44,240 nt of DNA from Candidatus Calescibacterium sp. (GCA_025060505.1 JANXBU010000015.1:1-44240); one strand, 5' to 3'. Counted from the stretch's first letter, positions 17,805 through 27,751 are shown. The notes: a model not told the origin generated them from the sequence alone. Numbers and translations are program-made.

Positions 17805-19043
17805 ATGAAGAAAATAGTTTTAGCAGCAACATTTGTTTTTGTGACGGCGTTTTTATCATGCGCAAAAGAGGAAGGAACATCTAGTGGTAGTAATGGAGGC
17901 GGAACAGTTCAACCGAAAAAAGACTTTGCATCTCAAAAAGAAGCTTCTGAAAGAATAGCTGGATCACTGAACTCAATAGTTACTGCAAGAATAGTTACCG
18001 CGAGAATGGAGACAGGTGGTGGAGGAGGAACAATGGCTCCAAGATTTTCTTACATAGATGAAAGGCTCAAGTACCATGATATATTTGTCTCAAAATTTCA
18101 TCAGAAAATACAAAGATTTAAAGTCAAGGAACAGCAAGGAAATGGTGATAACTATGGGGATGAAGTAACTATTATAAGCGTTGATCTTTGCCAAGAATTT
18201 ATTGGTGATAATTGCCAAGAATTTCTCCCAAAGTGTGCATCCGGAGCAGCAAGAATAGAAAGCTGTAATATTTCATCTTCTGGAGATAAAAGAAGTGTAG
18301 TAGCTGTGATATCGGCTGACTCATGCAAGGATATACCTGATGAAAGCAAAGGGAACAATTATTTCATATATAACGGGAAGGCACAGATTTTTGCTGAATG
18401 TTCGCTCGGGGCAAGCGTGTTAAAAATGGGCTCAAAATATGAGAACTTTAAAATAGATTATTATGAGGCAGGCAGGAAGGTTTATGAGTTTGAGTTTTCT
18501 CCGTCTATCAGCTACGTTTCTGAGATAGGAACAGATATTGGACAAGAATCTATGACACTTTCTGCTTCTATATCTATCAATGGAAATTCCAGAGAAAAAG
18601 ATTTAGTCAAAAATATTGAGCAGAGAAGCTCTTTTTCTGGACTCAAACTATCCGCCGAATCGACATCCAATATCGGTCAAAATATGACGAATTCTAATGA
18701 TGTTACTGATTTTATCTCAGGAATTACGGACATAGTGATTGATATAAGCTTTTATGTTTCAGGCAAATATTCTATTACAACATCGCCTCAATGGTGTGGT
18801 GATGGTGAGTATCAAATAAAAACAGATCAACCAATCAAAATTAAGGGTGGTGAGGAGTGTCCTTATTCTGGAAAGCTAACGGTAAATAATTCTTCTGTTC
18901 AGTTTACTGGAAGTAATAAGGTCAAGATTGCTGTTGGAAATGAATCGAAAGAATATAGTTGTCAGGAACTTTATGCTCTTTGTCCGTATCCGCTAAGAGG
19001 TCCTACATATTTGTTCAGCGACATGGGCGGGGAACCTCAGTAG
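17805..19043 (+). CDS. Lipoprotein of unknown function
   Basis: I do not recognise the family. The frame is open from 17727, but ATG 17805 gives a textbook lipoprotein signal: MKKIVLAATFVFVTAFLSC, with Cys19 as lipidation site, followed by a Gly/Ser-rich linker. The ~412-aa protein has several Cys in pairs (DLCQEF, NCQEFLPKC, SYSCQEL-like) suggesting disulfides. It also has many Ser/Ile beta-type segments, suggesting a beta-rich extracytoplasmic domain. A short internal duplication, IVTARIVTARM, follows the linker. The final ~60 residues contain CGDGEY, GGEECPYSGKL and CPYPLRGP. Confidence 0.8.
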   Translation: MKKIVLAATFVFVTAFLSCAKEEGTSSGSNGGGTVQPKKDFASQKEASERIAGSLNSIVTARIVTARMETGGGGGTMAPRFSYIDERLKYHDIFVSKFHQKIQRFKVKEQQGNGDNYGDEVTIISVDLCQEFIGDNCQEFLPKCASGAARIESCNISSSGDKRSVVAVISADSCKDIPDESKGNNYFIYNGKAQIFAECSLGASVLKMGSKYENFKIDYYEAGRKVYEFEFSPSISYVSEIGTDIGQESMTLSASISINGNSREKDLVKNIEQRSSFSGLKLSAESTSNIGQNMTNSNDVTDFISGITDIVIDISFYVSGKYSITTSPQWCGDGEYQIKTDQPIKIKGGEECPYSGKLTVNNSSVQFTGSNKVKIAVGNESKEYSCQELYALCPYPLRGPTYLFSDMGGEPQ

Positions 19044-19135
19044 ATAAAGATGTGAGTAAAAAAATTTAAATATCATCCCTTTTTTATCATTTACTAACAT
19101 ACGCAAGAACATAGGTTGGAGACCTCTCGAGACTG

Positions 19136-19166
19136 AGCAACAGCACAGAAAACTTTGACTGTTGCT
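19136..19166 (+). other. Hairpin downstream of the lipoprotein gene
   Basis: AGCAACAG (19136-19143) pairs with CTGTTGCT (19159-19166), giving a perfect 8-bp stem around a 15-nt loop, about 90 nt after the lipoprotein stop. There is no T-tract directly after it. Role unknown; transcript-end stability is one possibility. Confidence 0.35.
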
Positions 19167-19318
19167 ACCGTAAGTATACCTTCGCAATGATTTTAGTTTT
19201 TTCTTCATCAGGAGATTTTTGCTGTTTTTGTAGTAGAGCATTGGAGTTTATCTGTCTTTTTGCGGAATCATTGGGTATTGATTATTATATTTCGTTTTTT
19301 AGCTAAAAAGTGGTTGAA

Positions 19319-19681
19319 TTACACCTTTTCTGAATTTATTCCGACTATGCTGTCGCAGAAGCTTTTCCATCTTATTGCGGGAACATGGAGTAGAAATCCA
19401 CTAAATGGAGAGAGGTATCCGAGCAACCATCTGAGAGATAGTCTTAGAATTTTCGGAAAACCAGTTTTTATAACAATCCCGAACATAATATCGCCGGGTG
19501 TTCTTTGAAGGAAGGTTCTAAGTATCACATAAATCATAAAATCAAGGAATAAAAACATTGTTATTGTTTGCAAAATTTCCATTTCAAGTATCAAACTTGT
19601 ATTTGCTGTAAGAATAAGTATTGTGACGCGGTCTGTTATGTTAGCCAGAAGTTTTCTTACAGATTTATCAAATTCATCCAC
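19319..19681 (-). CDS. RDD-family membrane protein
   Basis: This small integral membrane protein of 120 aa matches the RDD domain pattern: an N-terminal ITDR, two hydrophobic segments (about residues 15-60), then RTPGDIMFGIVI with a following Lys-Thr-Gly turn and LRLSLRWLLG. It ends in a FCDSIVGINSEKV segment corresponding to the final Asp of RDD proteins. Some RDD proteins act as ion antiporters, but most have no assigned role, so I assign none here. It stands alone between two non-coding stretches. Confidence 0.7.
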   Translation of the reverse strand: MDEFDKSVRKLLANITDRVTILILTANTSLILEMEILQTITMFLFLDFMIYVILRTFLQRTPGDIMFGIVIKTGFPKILRLSLRWLLGYLSPFSGFLLHVPAIRWKSFCDSIVGINSEKV

Positions 19682-20093
19682 ATATATAATTTTGAAAAAT
19701 TTTTCTATGTATCTGCTTTGCTAATTTGATAACAGAAATGTAGAGGATTTTCATTGTATTGGTTTATCGCAGTCGTATCTTGCAGGACTTTTTGAGATAG
19801 ATGTTTCTGCCACCAGAGAATGCAGAATGTTTGCAGCGGAGCAAAGTTCTATTTCTTTAATACAACATCCGATTTTTTAACTTTGTTATAGTGAAGAATT
19901 TTATCTTGTATTGATTTTGTTTCCGTGGTATCTTTGCTGTTTTTGATGTAGCATTAAGTTTTTTCAAATTCGGAACGGGAACATATATGATGTTGTTTTC
20001 CACCTCGTTTTTGATGTAGCATTAAGTTTTTTCAAATCGCTTATCAAACGGATTTCATGCTTATGTATCTCAAATATATTAATATTAAGTGAG
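19682..20093. other. Non-coding stretch between the RDD gene and the first radical SAM gene
   Basis: This is about 410 nt without a credible gene. It holds the two 31-nt repeats listed separately and AT-rich sequence immediately before the radical SAM start. Confidence 0.55.
19939..20037. repeat. Two identical 31-nt direct repeats separated by 37 nt (possible CRISPR remnant)
   Basis: Positions 19939-19969 and 20007-20037 are identical over 31 nt, beginning GTTTTTGATGTAGC and ending TTTTTTCAAAT. The 37-nt segment between them is unrelated in sequence. Repeat and spacing lengths match a one-spacer CRISPR unit. A simple duplication would look the same, and no third copy was found. Confidence 0.6.
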
Positions 20094-21626
20094 ATGAGTA
20101 ATATAGATGTTCTTTTAGTTTCGCCTCCTCGTTTGATGTGGCCTTACATTAACGCTTATGATAATTTCATGGTTCCGCAAAATTTACCTTGTCTTGCAGC
20201 TTATTTGCGTCAGCATGGCATAAAAGTTGGAATAATAGACTGCATGCCATTGAAGATGGGTTGGAAAACTCTTATAAAGACTATAAGAGATATTCGCCCA
20301 AAGATTGTCGCTGCTGGAGAGAATCATGCCTTGTATTCCGGAGAGGTTGTGAAACTTTTCAGATATGTCAAGAATATATCAAAACAAATAATTACCGTAG
20401 CAGGTGGAACTCATTTTTCTTTTCTGGCGGAAGACTACCTCAGAGCATATCCAGAGATAGATTTTATAGTGTATGGTGAGGGAGAGGAAACCTTTTTGGA
20501 GCTCTGTTTATCTGCTATGAACGGAGGAAATTTTTCAAAGATAAGGGGTATAGTTTTTCGTTTGGAAGATGGAATACCGAAAAGGAATCCACCAAGACCT
20601 CTTATAAAAGACCTTGATAGTTTGCCGATACCAGCTTATGATCTGCTCCCGATGGACAAATACGGAAAATCAAAATATCTTTTTGCATCCTATGGTTCAA
20701 CAATTCATCATTCAAGAGGTTGCACTTCCTCTTGTAAGTTCTGTGGATTTTGGATTCAGATGGCTGATTTGAAGATGAACGAAAGCGGGGAGCTCGAGCT
20801 CAGACCAAAATGGAGAACAAAAAGTCCAGAAAGAACCTTTGAAGAAGTTAAGTATCTTGTGAAGAAATTTGGAAGACATTTTCTTGTCTGGGTTGATGAT
20901 ACTTTTAATGTTGATCCAAAATGGTCAGATAGGTTCTCTGATATTGTTCTTAACTCTGGTCTTAAAACCAGATGGTATTGCTTTATGAGAGCTGATTACA
21001 TTATGAGGGATGAGAAGCTCGGAGTTATGGAAAAACTGGTTAAGGCTGGTTTGATTCATATAAGTATAGGAGCTGAAAGACCTTTTGATTCTGATTTCAG
21101 AAACCTGAATAAAGGCTTTTACGGTAGAGAACTTCTTGAAAGTTGTGTTAAGCTCATAAGAAAGAAATATCCTCATGTTTTTATTCAGACAACTTTTATA
21201 ACTGGTCTGAGGGATGACACCAGAGAAACCTTTGAGGAGATCTTGAGGTTTGCCAAAAAGCTTTCACCAGATTACGCTGGGTTTCATCCTCTTATGCCTA
21301 TACCTGGAACGGAGGTATGGAAGGAAGCTAAACAAAAAGGCTGGATTAATACAGAAGACTATAATCTTTATGACCTTTCAACTCCTATTGTTAAGACAGA
21401 AAACCTTTCGGCAGAAGAAGTTGAGGAACTTACCTATATGCTGAGCCGCAGATATGTTAGTTTACCTTGGTTCATAAAAGGAATACTTGGAGGAAGCTAC
21501 AGAAGAAGAATGTACATATGGTGGCTTATTGTAACGTTGAAGATAACAATATCATCACTTTTGAATCTAAAACTCCCGTTTAACGAATACTACAACCTCG
21601 TGTACCCAAGCTGGTATAACGATTAA
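20094..21626 (+). CDS. B12-binding-type radical SAM protein
   Basis: This 510-aa protein has an N-terminal Rossmann-like B12-binding domain (about residues 1-145). It contains LVSPPRLMW, LAAYLRQHGIKVGIIDC, VAGGTHFSFLAED and DFIVYGEGEETF. A linker with DLDSLPIPAYDLLPMD follows. The radical SAM core then has C210-x3-C214-x2-C217 (CTSSCKFC) for the 4Fe-4S cluster. The later segments FVWVDDTFNVDP-type (LVWVDDTFNVDPKW) and HISIGAERP are typical of the BchE/methyltransferase-like class. A C-terminal extension of about 70 residues carries a hydrophobic helix. The likely chemistry is methylation or rearrangement on an unactivated carbon; the substrate is unknown. It is the first of three such enzymes within 10 kb. 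Confidence 0.92.
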   Translation: MSNIDVLLVSPPRLMWPYINAYDNFMVPQNLPCLAAYLRQHGIKVGIIDCMPLKMGWKTLIKTIRDIRPKIVAAGENHALYSGEVVKLFRYVKNISKQIITVAGGTHFSFLAEDYLRAYPEIDFIVYGEGEETFLELCLSAMNGGNFSKIRGIVFRLEDGIPKRNPPRPLIKDLDSLPIPAYDLLPMDKYGKSKYLFASYGSTIHHSRGCTSSCKFCGFWIQMADLKMNESGELELRPKWRTKSPERTFEEVKYLVKKFGRHFLVWVDDTFNVDPKWSDRFSDIVLNSGLKTRWYCFMRADYIMRDEKLGVMEKLVKAGLIHISIGAERPFDSDFRNLNKGFYGRELLESCVKLIRKKYPHVFIQTTFITGLRDDTRETFEEILRFAKKLSPDYAGFHPLMPIPGTEVWKEAKQKGWINTEDYNLYDLSTPIVKTENLSAEEVEELTYMLSRRYVSLPWFIKGILGGSYRRRMYIWWLIVTLKITISSLLNLKLPFNEYYNLVYPSWYND

Positions 21627-21733
21627 TCTGAAATTTTTTCCGTGCTCCTGAAAAATAAGTTTTATTTATCTGTTGTGAATTTTGTCTTGAATCTTCTTGT
21701 TTTCACAGATGTAATTCGGTTTTCTCAAAAGAT

Positions 21734-23209
21734 TTATTTCTGTTCCGCGTTCGGTATTTGGTTTTCTTTCCTATATATCTCTATCACAAAATGATATATC
21801 ATGTTTTTGAAAAACGGAAAAGTTATTCTTTCAAATGGATCTAATTTTTCCTGTGTTGACGTAAATGAATCAAATTTTCCTGTAAGAGAAAAACCTAAAT
21901 CGGATAAATTTTGTTTTATTCCTGCAAGAATTTCTTTTTTGCTTGTATCTGTATATTGTATGTAAAGATGTATCGTATCAAGGAAGATATAGGTGTATTT
22001 TTCTAATTTTATTGGCTGTTTGACTGACTTATTTTGTATTTGGGGAACTAGATCGTAGATGATAAAATCTATTTTTTCTTTATATTTTTGTTTGAACCTT
22101 GTCTCAAGCTCAATGTGTGAAAGGGGTATAAGAAAAAGAGCTTTTTCGCCATCTTTCACGGTTTTGCTTATAAACTCATCAACCCAGATGAAGTTGTAGT
22201 TTTTGTATCTTATAACGGAAATACTGATAAAACAGATGAGAACAGCAAGTATTATTTTGCTCCTTTTTAGTCCATAAGATAAAGCTGCAATGGCTGGCGC
22301 CGTTATAGGATAGTATTGATGGAGAAATTTGAAGTAAGGCCATGAGATATATAAAGAAAAGAAACTTATCCACAAAAACAAATTGAATATCAGAAAGTTT
22401 CTCGCAAAAAAAGAAGATATAATTGCTACAAGGAATATGAGCAATGAGTATGGAGTTAGTTCAAAGAAGGAGCATGTAAGAGCAAACATAACTGAGAATA
22501 TATTTTTCTCTCCTTCAAGTGGAACATAGTAGGAGTGTGGGTTGGGTGGTTTATATGCGTTGTAGTATCCTATAATTACACTGAAAATATCTTTATTGTA
22601 ATGAATGATAAATGGAAGAAAGCCTAAAAATGGTATCATTTGGTATAGAAGGAGCCTGATTATGTTTTTCTTTTCTTTTCTGATAAGTATCAGTGAGCAT
22701 ATCAGATATGATAAGAAAGATGGTACATAGTACTTGAAAACTATTCCCAAAGATGAGAAAACTGCTCCTATGTATATGTATTTTAATTCTTTTGTTTCCT
22801 TATATTTCAGCAGGTATATGTAAGAAAGAAGAGTGAATCCAAAAACAAATATCTCTGGTTTAGATTGAGATGATACAACTATATTCATTGGTTGAATTGA
22901 TATAAGAACAGGAAGAAATATATTTTTGGTCAGCACAAAAGATATAATTATGAGCGTTATTGAAAATATCAGAGAAAGAATCCTTGATAAGATTATTCCA
23001 TTTTCCCCAAAGATTGCAAGAGGAGATATTATATATGGGTAGAGCGCATAGTATAAATCGAAATTTGATCTTCCGTGATAAATATTTTCTGCTCTTTTGT
23101 ACACATCAATCTCGGTAAGATTGATTGGTATATTTTTTATTGATATTATCCCAAAAGCTATTCTTAGGATAAAAATCAGTAGTAAGATGACAATATGATA
23201 TGATTTCAT
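21734..23209 (-). CDS. Multi-pass membrane protein, GT-C glycosyltransferase-like
   Basis: This 491-aa polytopic protein has about ten or more hydrophobic segments. After the first helix it has NLTEIDVYKRAENIYHG, matching the acidic first periplasmic loop of GT-C enzymes (PMT/ArnT/GT87-like) that use polyprenyl-phosphate sugars. The C-terminal ~120 residues are soluble. Two divergently oriented radical SAM genes flank it and its partner gene. It is predicted to build a surface glycan or glycolipid; fold by pattern, substrate unknown. Confidence 0.68.
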   Translation of the reverse strand: MKSYHIVILLLIFILRIAFGIISIKNIPINLTEIDVYKRAENIYHGRSNFDLYYALYPYIISPLAIFGENGIILSRILSLIFSITLIIISFVLTKNIFLPVLISIQPMNIVVSSQSKPEIFVFGFTLLSYIYLLKYKETKELKYIYIGAVFSSLGIVFKYYVPSFLSYLICSLILIRKEKKNIIRLLLYQMIPFLGFLPFIIHYNKDIFSVIIGYYNAYKPPNPHSYYVPLEGEKNIFSVMFALTCSFFELTPYSLLIFLVAIISSFFARNFLIFNLFLWISFFSLYISWPYFKFLHQYYPITAPAIAALSYGLKRSKIILAVLICFISISVIRYKNYNFIWVDEFISKTVKDGEKALFLIPLSHIELETRFKQKYKEKIDFIIYDLVPQIQNKSVKQPIKLEKYTYIFLDTIHLYIQYTDTSKKEILAGIKQNLSDLGFSLTGKFDSFTSTQEKLDPFERITFPFFKNMIYHFVIEIYRKENQIPNAEQK

Positions 23210-23259
23210 ATAAAAGATAAATGTAGTATTTGAGGTACTGTTTTCAGATATTGTTTAAA

Positions 23260-25020
23260 TTAAGGTTGATTATTTTTATTGAAACCATTTATTTTGATAT
23301 TTTCTTTCTTTAACCTGAAAACATAGTAATCTTCAATTTTTGTTAGCAGTTCAAGATAAATCTCATTTTCTTTTTTGGGTTTTAGTCGAATTATATAATC
23401 TATTTTGTATTTATCTATAAGCCCAATTAAATATTTCTCATCAGAAAATAATCTTATAGTTTCTTTTATGAATTCTTGTATAGCTAATGAATTTGTAGGA
23501 TATTTTTCAATCTGGAAGTTCTGAGGCATGCCAAAAAATGCTCTTCCGGTGTATTTTTGTACCTCCCAAAATCTTCCGAAAGCCGAAAATCCTGGCGGTA
23601 TTTTGTTCATATCTTTCAGATCATTCACAGTATTTCCAATTAATTTCTCTCTCAAAATGAACCTCTCAAAGACTTCATGGTCAGATAGATCTGAAAAGAA
23701 ATTTATAATGCTGTGAAATACATATCTTTCAGACATCAGAGAAATTTTCAGCTCATCAAACATTTCTGTATATTTTATGAAAGACTCCTTTCCCTCAAAT
23801 ATGATTACTGAATTGCTTTCGGTATTCTTTTTGACCCATTCTGAAATCTTTTCAAGCTTTTTTTGTTTATTGATATCAATTTTTATCAATTCATATGCCC
23901 ATTTAGGTATGTTTGATTCTTTGGTTGTAGTTTGGAAGAAGAATCTAAAGAATGTGATCCATACTGTTACGAAAATTACCGCTGTTAGCAAAATTAGAAG
24001 AAAGCTTATCTTCTTGTTAGAAGATATTCTCTCAAATGCAAATCCAAGGTTTATTCTGTTAAACAGATTGAATTGATATACTACATGATTAAGTGTTAAA
24101 ATAAATACGCCAGATACCAGCTCTACTAAAACTAGTATTATTCCGGAAAAAGATGAAAGTAAGCAAAACATACTCTTCGGAGAAAAATTTCTGGACAACA
24201 AGAACGATACCGTGGATAATGTGAAGAATCCGAGCATTATGTACATTTCTTGGGGATCAGATGCCATAATTTTGTGAACACCTGTGATGAAGTATCCACC
24301 TCTTCTTACACTCTCACCAAGAATTTGAAACTGAAAGTAGTTGAAAATTAAAGATGGAATACCAAATGCTATACCGATCAGGATTATTTGTATAGAATCT
24401 TTTAGTTCTTCGTTTCTCTTTGAGATTGCGAAGTAAAGAGTCATAAGTACAATGCTCACGGTTGCATAAAGGTACCAGTGAGAAGATGAGTAGAATGTTA
24501 TGCCAAAAGCTAATCCGGCGATAACTTTATTTCTTTTTGTTCTTGATTCCAGAAAATTCAAGAAAGATATGTAGAATATAAGGAAGAATAGAAGAAAATA
24601 GGATGGACTGAAAATTCTGATTAAGCTGAAGATATGATAGGGACTTCCCGGAACTCCTATGAAATATGAAAAGTGTAAAAGCGTTACGAATAAAATAGTC
24701 CTTTCATCTTTGAACAGTTTTCTTAACATTTTCAGGATTAAGAAGCAGACCAGAAACACTATAAATGGTCTTATGATTGGTATATAGTATGGATCTATTA
24801 TTGCTCGCAGTGGATAAATTAAACATAAAACAAGAACTATTAGTCCCCATTTTTGTTCATAGAACGCAAATTCTCCTCCACAAAAAGTAGAGGTTTTTGT
24901 CCATATTACCTCATCGTGATCGATGTAAATTGGTGTTTTGTGACTTACCGAAAGAAATAAAATATAAGAGTTTGTAAGGGCTGATAAAAAAAGAGATATG
25001 ACTGTATCTCGCAACTTCAT
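23260..25020 (-). CDS. Multi-pass membrane protein, possible GT-C glycosyltransferase
   Basis: This 586-aa integral membrane protein has an N-terminal helix followed by TPIYIDHDEVIWT, an Asp-x-Asp-Glu motif in the first outside loop that recalls GT-C catalytic acids. About ten further hydrophobic segments follow, to roughly residue 375, then a ~210-residue soluble C-terminal domain (ISEWVKKNTESNSVIIFEG onwards). That topology is common in GT-C transferases. It lies 50 nt upstream of the second membrane protein on the same strand, so the two are likely co-transcribed. I do not recognise a specific family, and the role is inferred from topology and context. Confidence 0.6.
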   Translation of the reverse strand: MKLRDTVISLFLSALTNSYILFLSVSHKTPIYIDHDEVIWTKTSTFCGGEFAFYEQKWGLIVLVLCLIYPLRAIIDPYYIPIIRPFIVFLVCFLILKMLRKLFKDERTILFVTLLHFSYFIGVPGSPYHIFSLIRIFSPSYFLLFFLIFYISFLNFLESRTKRNKVIAGLAFGITFYSSSHWYLYATVSIVLMTLYFAISKRNEELKDSIQIILIGIAFGIPSLIFNYFQFQILGESVRRGGYFITGVHKIMASDPQEMYIMLGFFTLSTVSFLLSRNFSPKSMFCLLSSFSGIILVLVELVSGVFILTLNHVVYQFNLFNRINLGFAFERISSNKKISFLLILLTAVIFVTVWITFFRFFFQTTTKESNIPKWAYELIKIDINKQKKLEKISEWVKKNTESNSVIIFEGKESFIKYTEMFDELKISLMSERYVFHSIINFFSDLSDHEVFERFILREKLIGNTVNDLKDMNKIPPGFSAFGRFWEVQKYTGRAFFGMPQNFQIEKYPTNSLAIQEFIKETIRLFSDEKYLIGLIDKYKIDYIIRLKPKKENEIYLELLTKIEDYYVFRLKKENIKINGFNKNNQP

Positions 25021-25132
25021 TTATACCAGAAAATTATTTTATCTGCTGTTACCCTGATTGTTCTATTAAAATTAGTTTTTTCATTCTAAATTTGCCTTTT
25101 TGTTTCTCTCAACGAATTTTGGAATAAATAAT

Positions 25133-25161
25133 TTCCACTCAAAGAGTGCTGTGCTTATAAT
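25133..25161 (+). promoter_or_regulatory. Candidate sigma70-type promoter for the radical SAM/SGNH operon
   Basis: TTCCAC (25133-25138) and TATAAT (25156-25161) are separated by 17 nt and lie about 30 nt before the first gene of the plus-strand operon. The -10 matches consensus but the -35 is only moderate, and such motifs arise easily in AT-rich DNA. Confidence 0.3.
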
Positions 25162-25189
25162 ATATAAGATTGTGTAAGATCGTTTTCGT

Positions 25190-26725
25190 ATGAGGATTTT
25201 TTTCCTAAATCCTTCTTCTAAGAGTTTAGAAAAGCAACTTGGGTTGTATAGATTCTTTGACTCCCCATTTTCTCCTCTTTGGGCTGGTTATTTATCTTCT
25301 ATATCTTTGGATTTTACAGATGAAATCTATGTTGTTGATAATTATGTAGAAAGGCTTGATGTTCGTTCTGTTGTTCAAACAATAAAGCAGACAAAACCTG
25401 ACATATTGTGTATATCTGTGATAACTCAGACGGCAAATTTTTCCTACAATGTAGCCAAAGCTGTAAGAAGCATTCTACCGAAGACTAAAATAATAATGGG
25501 ACATACTCACGCTTCATATTTTGCAGATGAGATAGTTTCAAAAAATCTTGCAGATATTGTTGTTATAGGAGAGGGTGAGGAAACATTCAGAGATATACTT
25601 AGGTTGTTCCAAAGATATGCTGATCTCTACCCAGAGGATCTAAAGAATGTAAAAGGAATAGTTTTCAGGCAAGATGGCATTATATTTAAGACACCAGAAC
25701 GAGAAAGAATAAAAAATATTGACTCTCTTCCATTTCCGGCGTGGCACCTGTTCAGAAAATATTTCAAACACTATACTCTTTATCCTTTTATGCCCGCGAG
25801 GAGAAACTCTGATCTTACCTTAACATTCCTAGCTTCAAGGGGTTGCCCTTTTTCTTGTAATTTCTGTACGGTTCTTATGGGTAACAGATATATTATCAGA
25901 TCACCTCAAAATATATGTGATGAGATTGAATTTTTCAATCAGGAATTTGGATGTAAGAACTTCTTCTTCGTAGATCCACTTTTTCCACCATCAAAGTCGT
26001 TAGGATTGAAGATACTTGAATATATGGCAAAGAGAAAAATAGGTAATATAGCTTCCTGGGAATGCGAGACAAGGGTAGATATAATCGACGATGAACTTTC
26101 GGAAGCTCTGAGAGAAGCGGGATGTGAGATGGTTTCAATAGGTATTGAAACAGCAGATGATTCCTTGCTTGAAAATCTTAACAAAAAGCAAAAAGTTGAA
26201 AGAGTCAAAAAAGCTGTCGGATCTCTGAAAAAATTTGGTATAAAGGTTATGGGACTCTATATGCTCGGTGTACCTGGTGAAACAAAGGAATCTGCCAAAA
26301 AAACTATAAGTTTTGCTAAATCTCTTGATACAGATATAACAAGGCTTTCAATACTCGTTCCATATCCCGGTTCGGATTTATACGAGAAATATTTGAATGG
26401 AAAATATAATTTCTCTGATCAGGACTGGGAATATTTTTCAACTTATCCTCAACTTCCCTATTACCATTACAAGATTGATTGGACAGAGCTCAGACCATCG
26501 GATCTTTTTTATCTACAACTCAAAGCAAATATATATACAAATTTTTCTTTGAAAAAAATTTTGAGAGTTTTGTCAATCAGCAGATCAAAAATTATTGTTT
26601 CTTGTGTAAAATTTTTATTCAATCTTGTTGCGTTTCTTACGAAGTCAGTTTTTAGTCAGATAAATCAAAATTTTCAACCGAAGATCAAGTATTTTTTGAT
26701 CAATTTCCAAAGATTTCGAAATTAA
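25190..26725 (+). CDS. B12-binding-type radical SAM protein
   Basis: This 511-aa enzyme has the same architecture as the protein at 20094. Its B12-type domain contains FLNPSSKSLEKQ, SPLWAGYLSSI, IIMGHTHASYFADE and DIVVIGEGEETF. Its linker contains NIDSLPFPAWHLF. Its cluster motif is C219-x3-C223-x2-C226 (CPFSCNFC), followed by NFFFVDPLFP, CEMVSIGIETAD and GLYMLGVPGETKE. The C-terminal tail is basic and hydrophobic. It is first in a tight operon with two SGNH proteins and a third radical SAM enzyme (gap of 9 nt to the next gene), which ties its job to theirs. Substrate unknown; a lipid, polyprenol or glycan precursor is plausible from context. Confidence 0.92.
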   Translation: MRIFFLNPSSKSLEKQLGLYRFFDSPFSPLWAGYLSSISLDFTDEIYVVDNYVERLDVRSVVQTIKQTKPDILCISVITQTANFSYNVAKAVRSILPKTKIIMGHTHASYFADEIVSKNLADIVVIGEGEETFRDILRLFQRYADLYPEDLKNVKGIVFRQDGIIFKTPERERIKNIDSLPFPAWHLFRKYFKHYTLYPFMPARRNSDLTLTFLASRGCPFSCNFCTVLMGNRYIIRSPQNICDEIEFFNQEFGCKNFFFVDPLFPPSKSLGLKILEYMAKRKIGNIASWECETRVDIIDDELSEALREAGCEMVSIGIETADDSLLENLNKKQKVERVKKAVGSLKKFGIKVMGLYMLGVPGETKESAKKTISFAKSLDTDITRLSILVPYPGSDLYEKYLNGKYNFSDQDWEYFSTYPQLPYYHYKIDWTELRPSDLFYLQLKANIYTNFSLKKILRVLSISRSKIIVSCVKFLFNLVAFLTKSVFSQINQNFQPKIKYFLINFQRFRN

Positions 26726-26734
26726 AATTTCTGT

Positions 26735-27751
26735 ATGAATAAAAAATTCTTCTTTACAGTTTTGCTCATAGTACTTTTACTTATATTGATAGAGATTTCT
26801 CTGAGAATGTTTATTGTTTATGGGTATAATGCTGGTCTGGTAAGTTATTCTGTTTTCGCAAGCGTTATGAATTCTCTTAAAGGCTATGGAACAAACATAT
26901 TGGGAGAAGATAAGAAATTGCTTTACAAATATTTACCAAATGTAAGCTTCAAAATAATAAAGACAAAAGATCATGAGTATAAGATAAAAACTACAGATAT
27001 TGGTTTTGGAAATATTGGATTTGTAGATGATGGAATATCTGGTGATGTTTTTGCTGTGGCAGTTGGAGACTCATTCACAGCTTGCATAGGTGTGGACTAC
27101 AATTTCTGCTGGGTCGAACTTCTTGAAAAATATCTTGGTTGTGATATTGTGAATATGGGTGTGGAAGGGTATAGCTCAGCGCAGAAGATCATGCTTGTTG
27201 AAGACTATGCACTGAAACTTAAACCGAAGGTTATATTACTTGATATAAATCTTACAGATCCATCGGATGATTTTTTCTTCGCTAACAAGATGAAACGACC
27301 TATACCACATCCGATAAACAGATTTTATGAGAAGGGAATACAGTATTACTCTGCTTCTTATCTTGCCTTGAGATTTTTGTGGGATAACCTAAACGGCTAC
27401 ACGTACGAGAGAAAATTCAAAGATTATGTATCTAAGTATAAAGATGGTGTTTCTTATACCATAGCATCACTGGAAAAAGCTATAGATGTTTGCAATAGAG
27501 CTGGTGTACGATTGATATTGGTGCTATTTCACAGTATAAAACCAATAGTTGAATTTGCATATAGTAGGGAAATGAAAATGATAAATCTTCAGAATTATTT
27601 TGAGAGCAGAAAGTTTGAGAATATTTATCTCCCTAACGACGGGCATCTGAATATAAATGGAAACATAGCAGCTTTTGAAATAATAAAGGATTTCATAGTG
27701 CAAAATGAACTTGAAAAGCTATGTTTGAGAAAAAGATTAAATGAAAATTAG
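26735..27751 (+). CDS. Membrane-anchored SGNH-hydrolase-like protein (copy 1)
   Basis: This 338-aa protein has an N-terminal signal-anchor helix (FFTVLLIVLLLILIEI). SGNH-hydrolase motifs follow: AVGDSFTAC with nucleophile-position Ser113, a block II Gly in NMGVEGYSSAQK, and the C-terminal NDGHLNINGN with the Asp302-x-His304 pair. The block III Asn of the classical GxND motif is less clear; the segment reads DINLTDPSDDF. Two Cys (117 and 125) after the nucleophile are conserved in the paralogue and could form a disulfide. It would act outside the membrane as an esterase, acyltransferase or deacetylase on a glycan or lipid. It overlaps the next gene by 11 nt. Confidence 0.8.
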   Translation: MNKKFFFTVLLIVLLLILIEISLRMFIVYGYNAGLVSYSVFASVMNSLKGYGTNILGEDKKLLYKYLPNVSFKIIKTKDHEYKIKTTDIGFGNIGFVDDGISGDVFAVAVGDSFTACIGVDYNFCWVELLEKYLGCDIVNMGVEGYSSAQKIMLVEDYALKLKPKVILLDINLTDPSDDFFFANKMKRPIPHPINRFYEKGIQYYSASYLALRFLWDNLNGYTYERKFKDYVSKYKDGVSYTIASLEKAIDVCNRAGVRLILVLFHSIKPIVEFAYSREMKMINLQNYFESRKFENIYLPNDGHLNINGNIAAFEIIKDFIVQNELEKLCLRKRLNEN

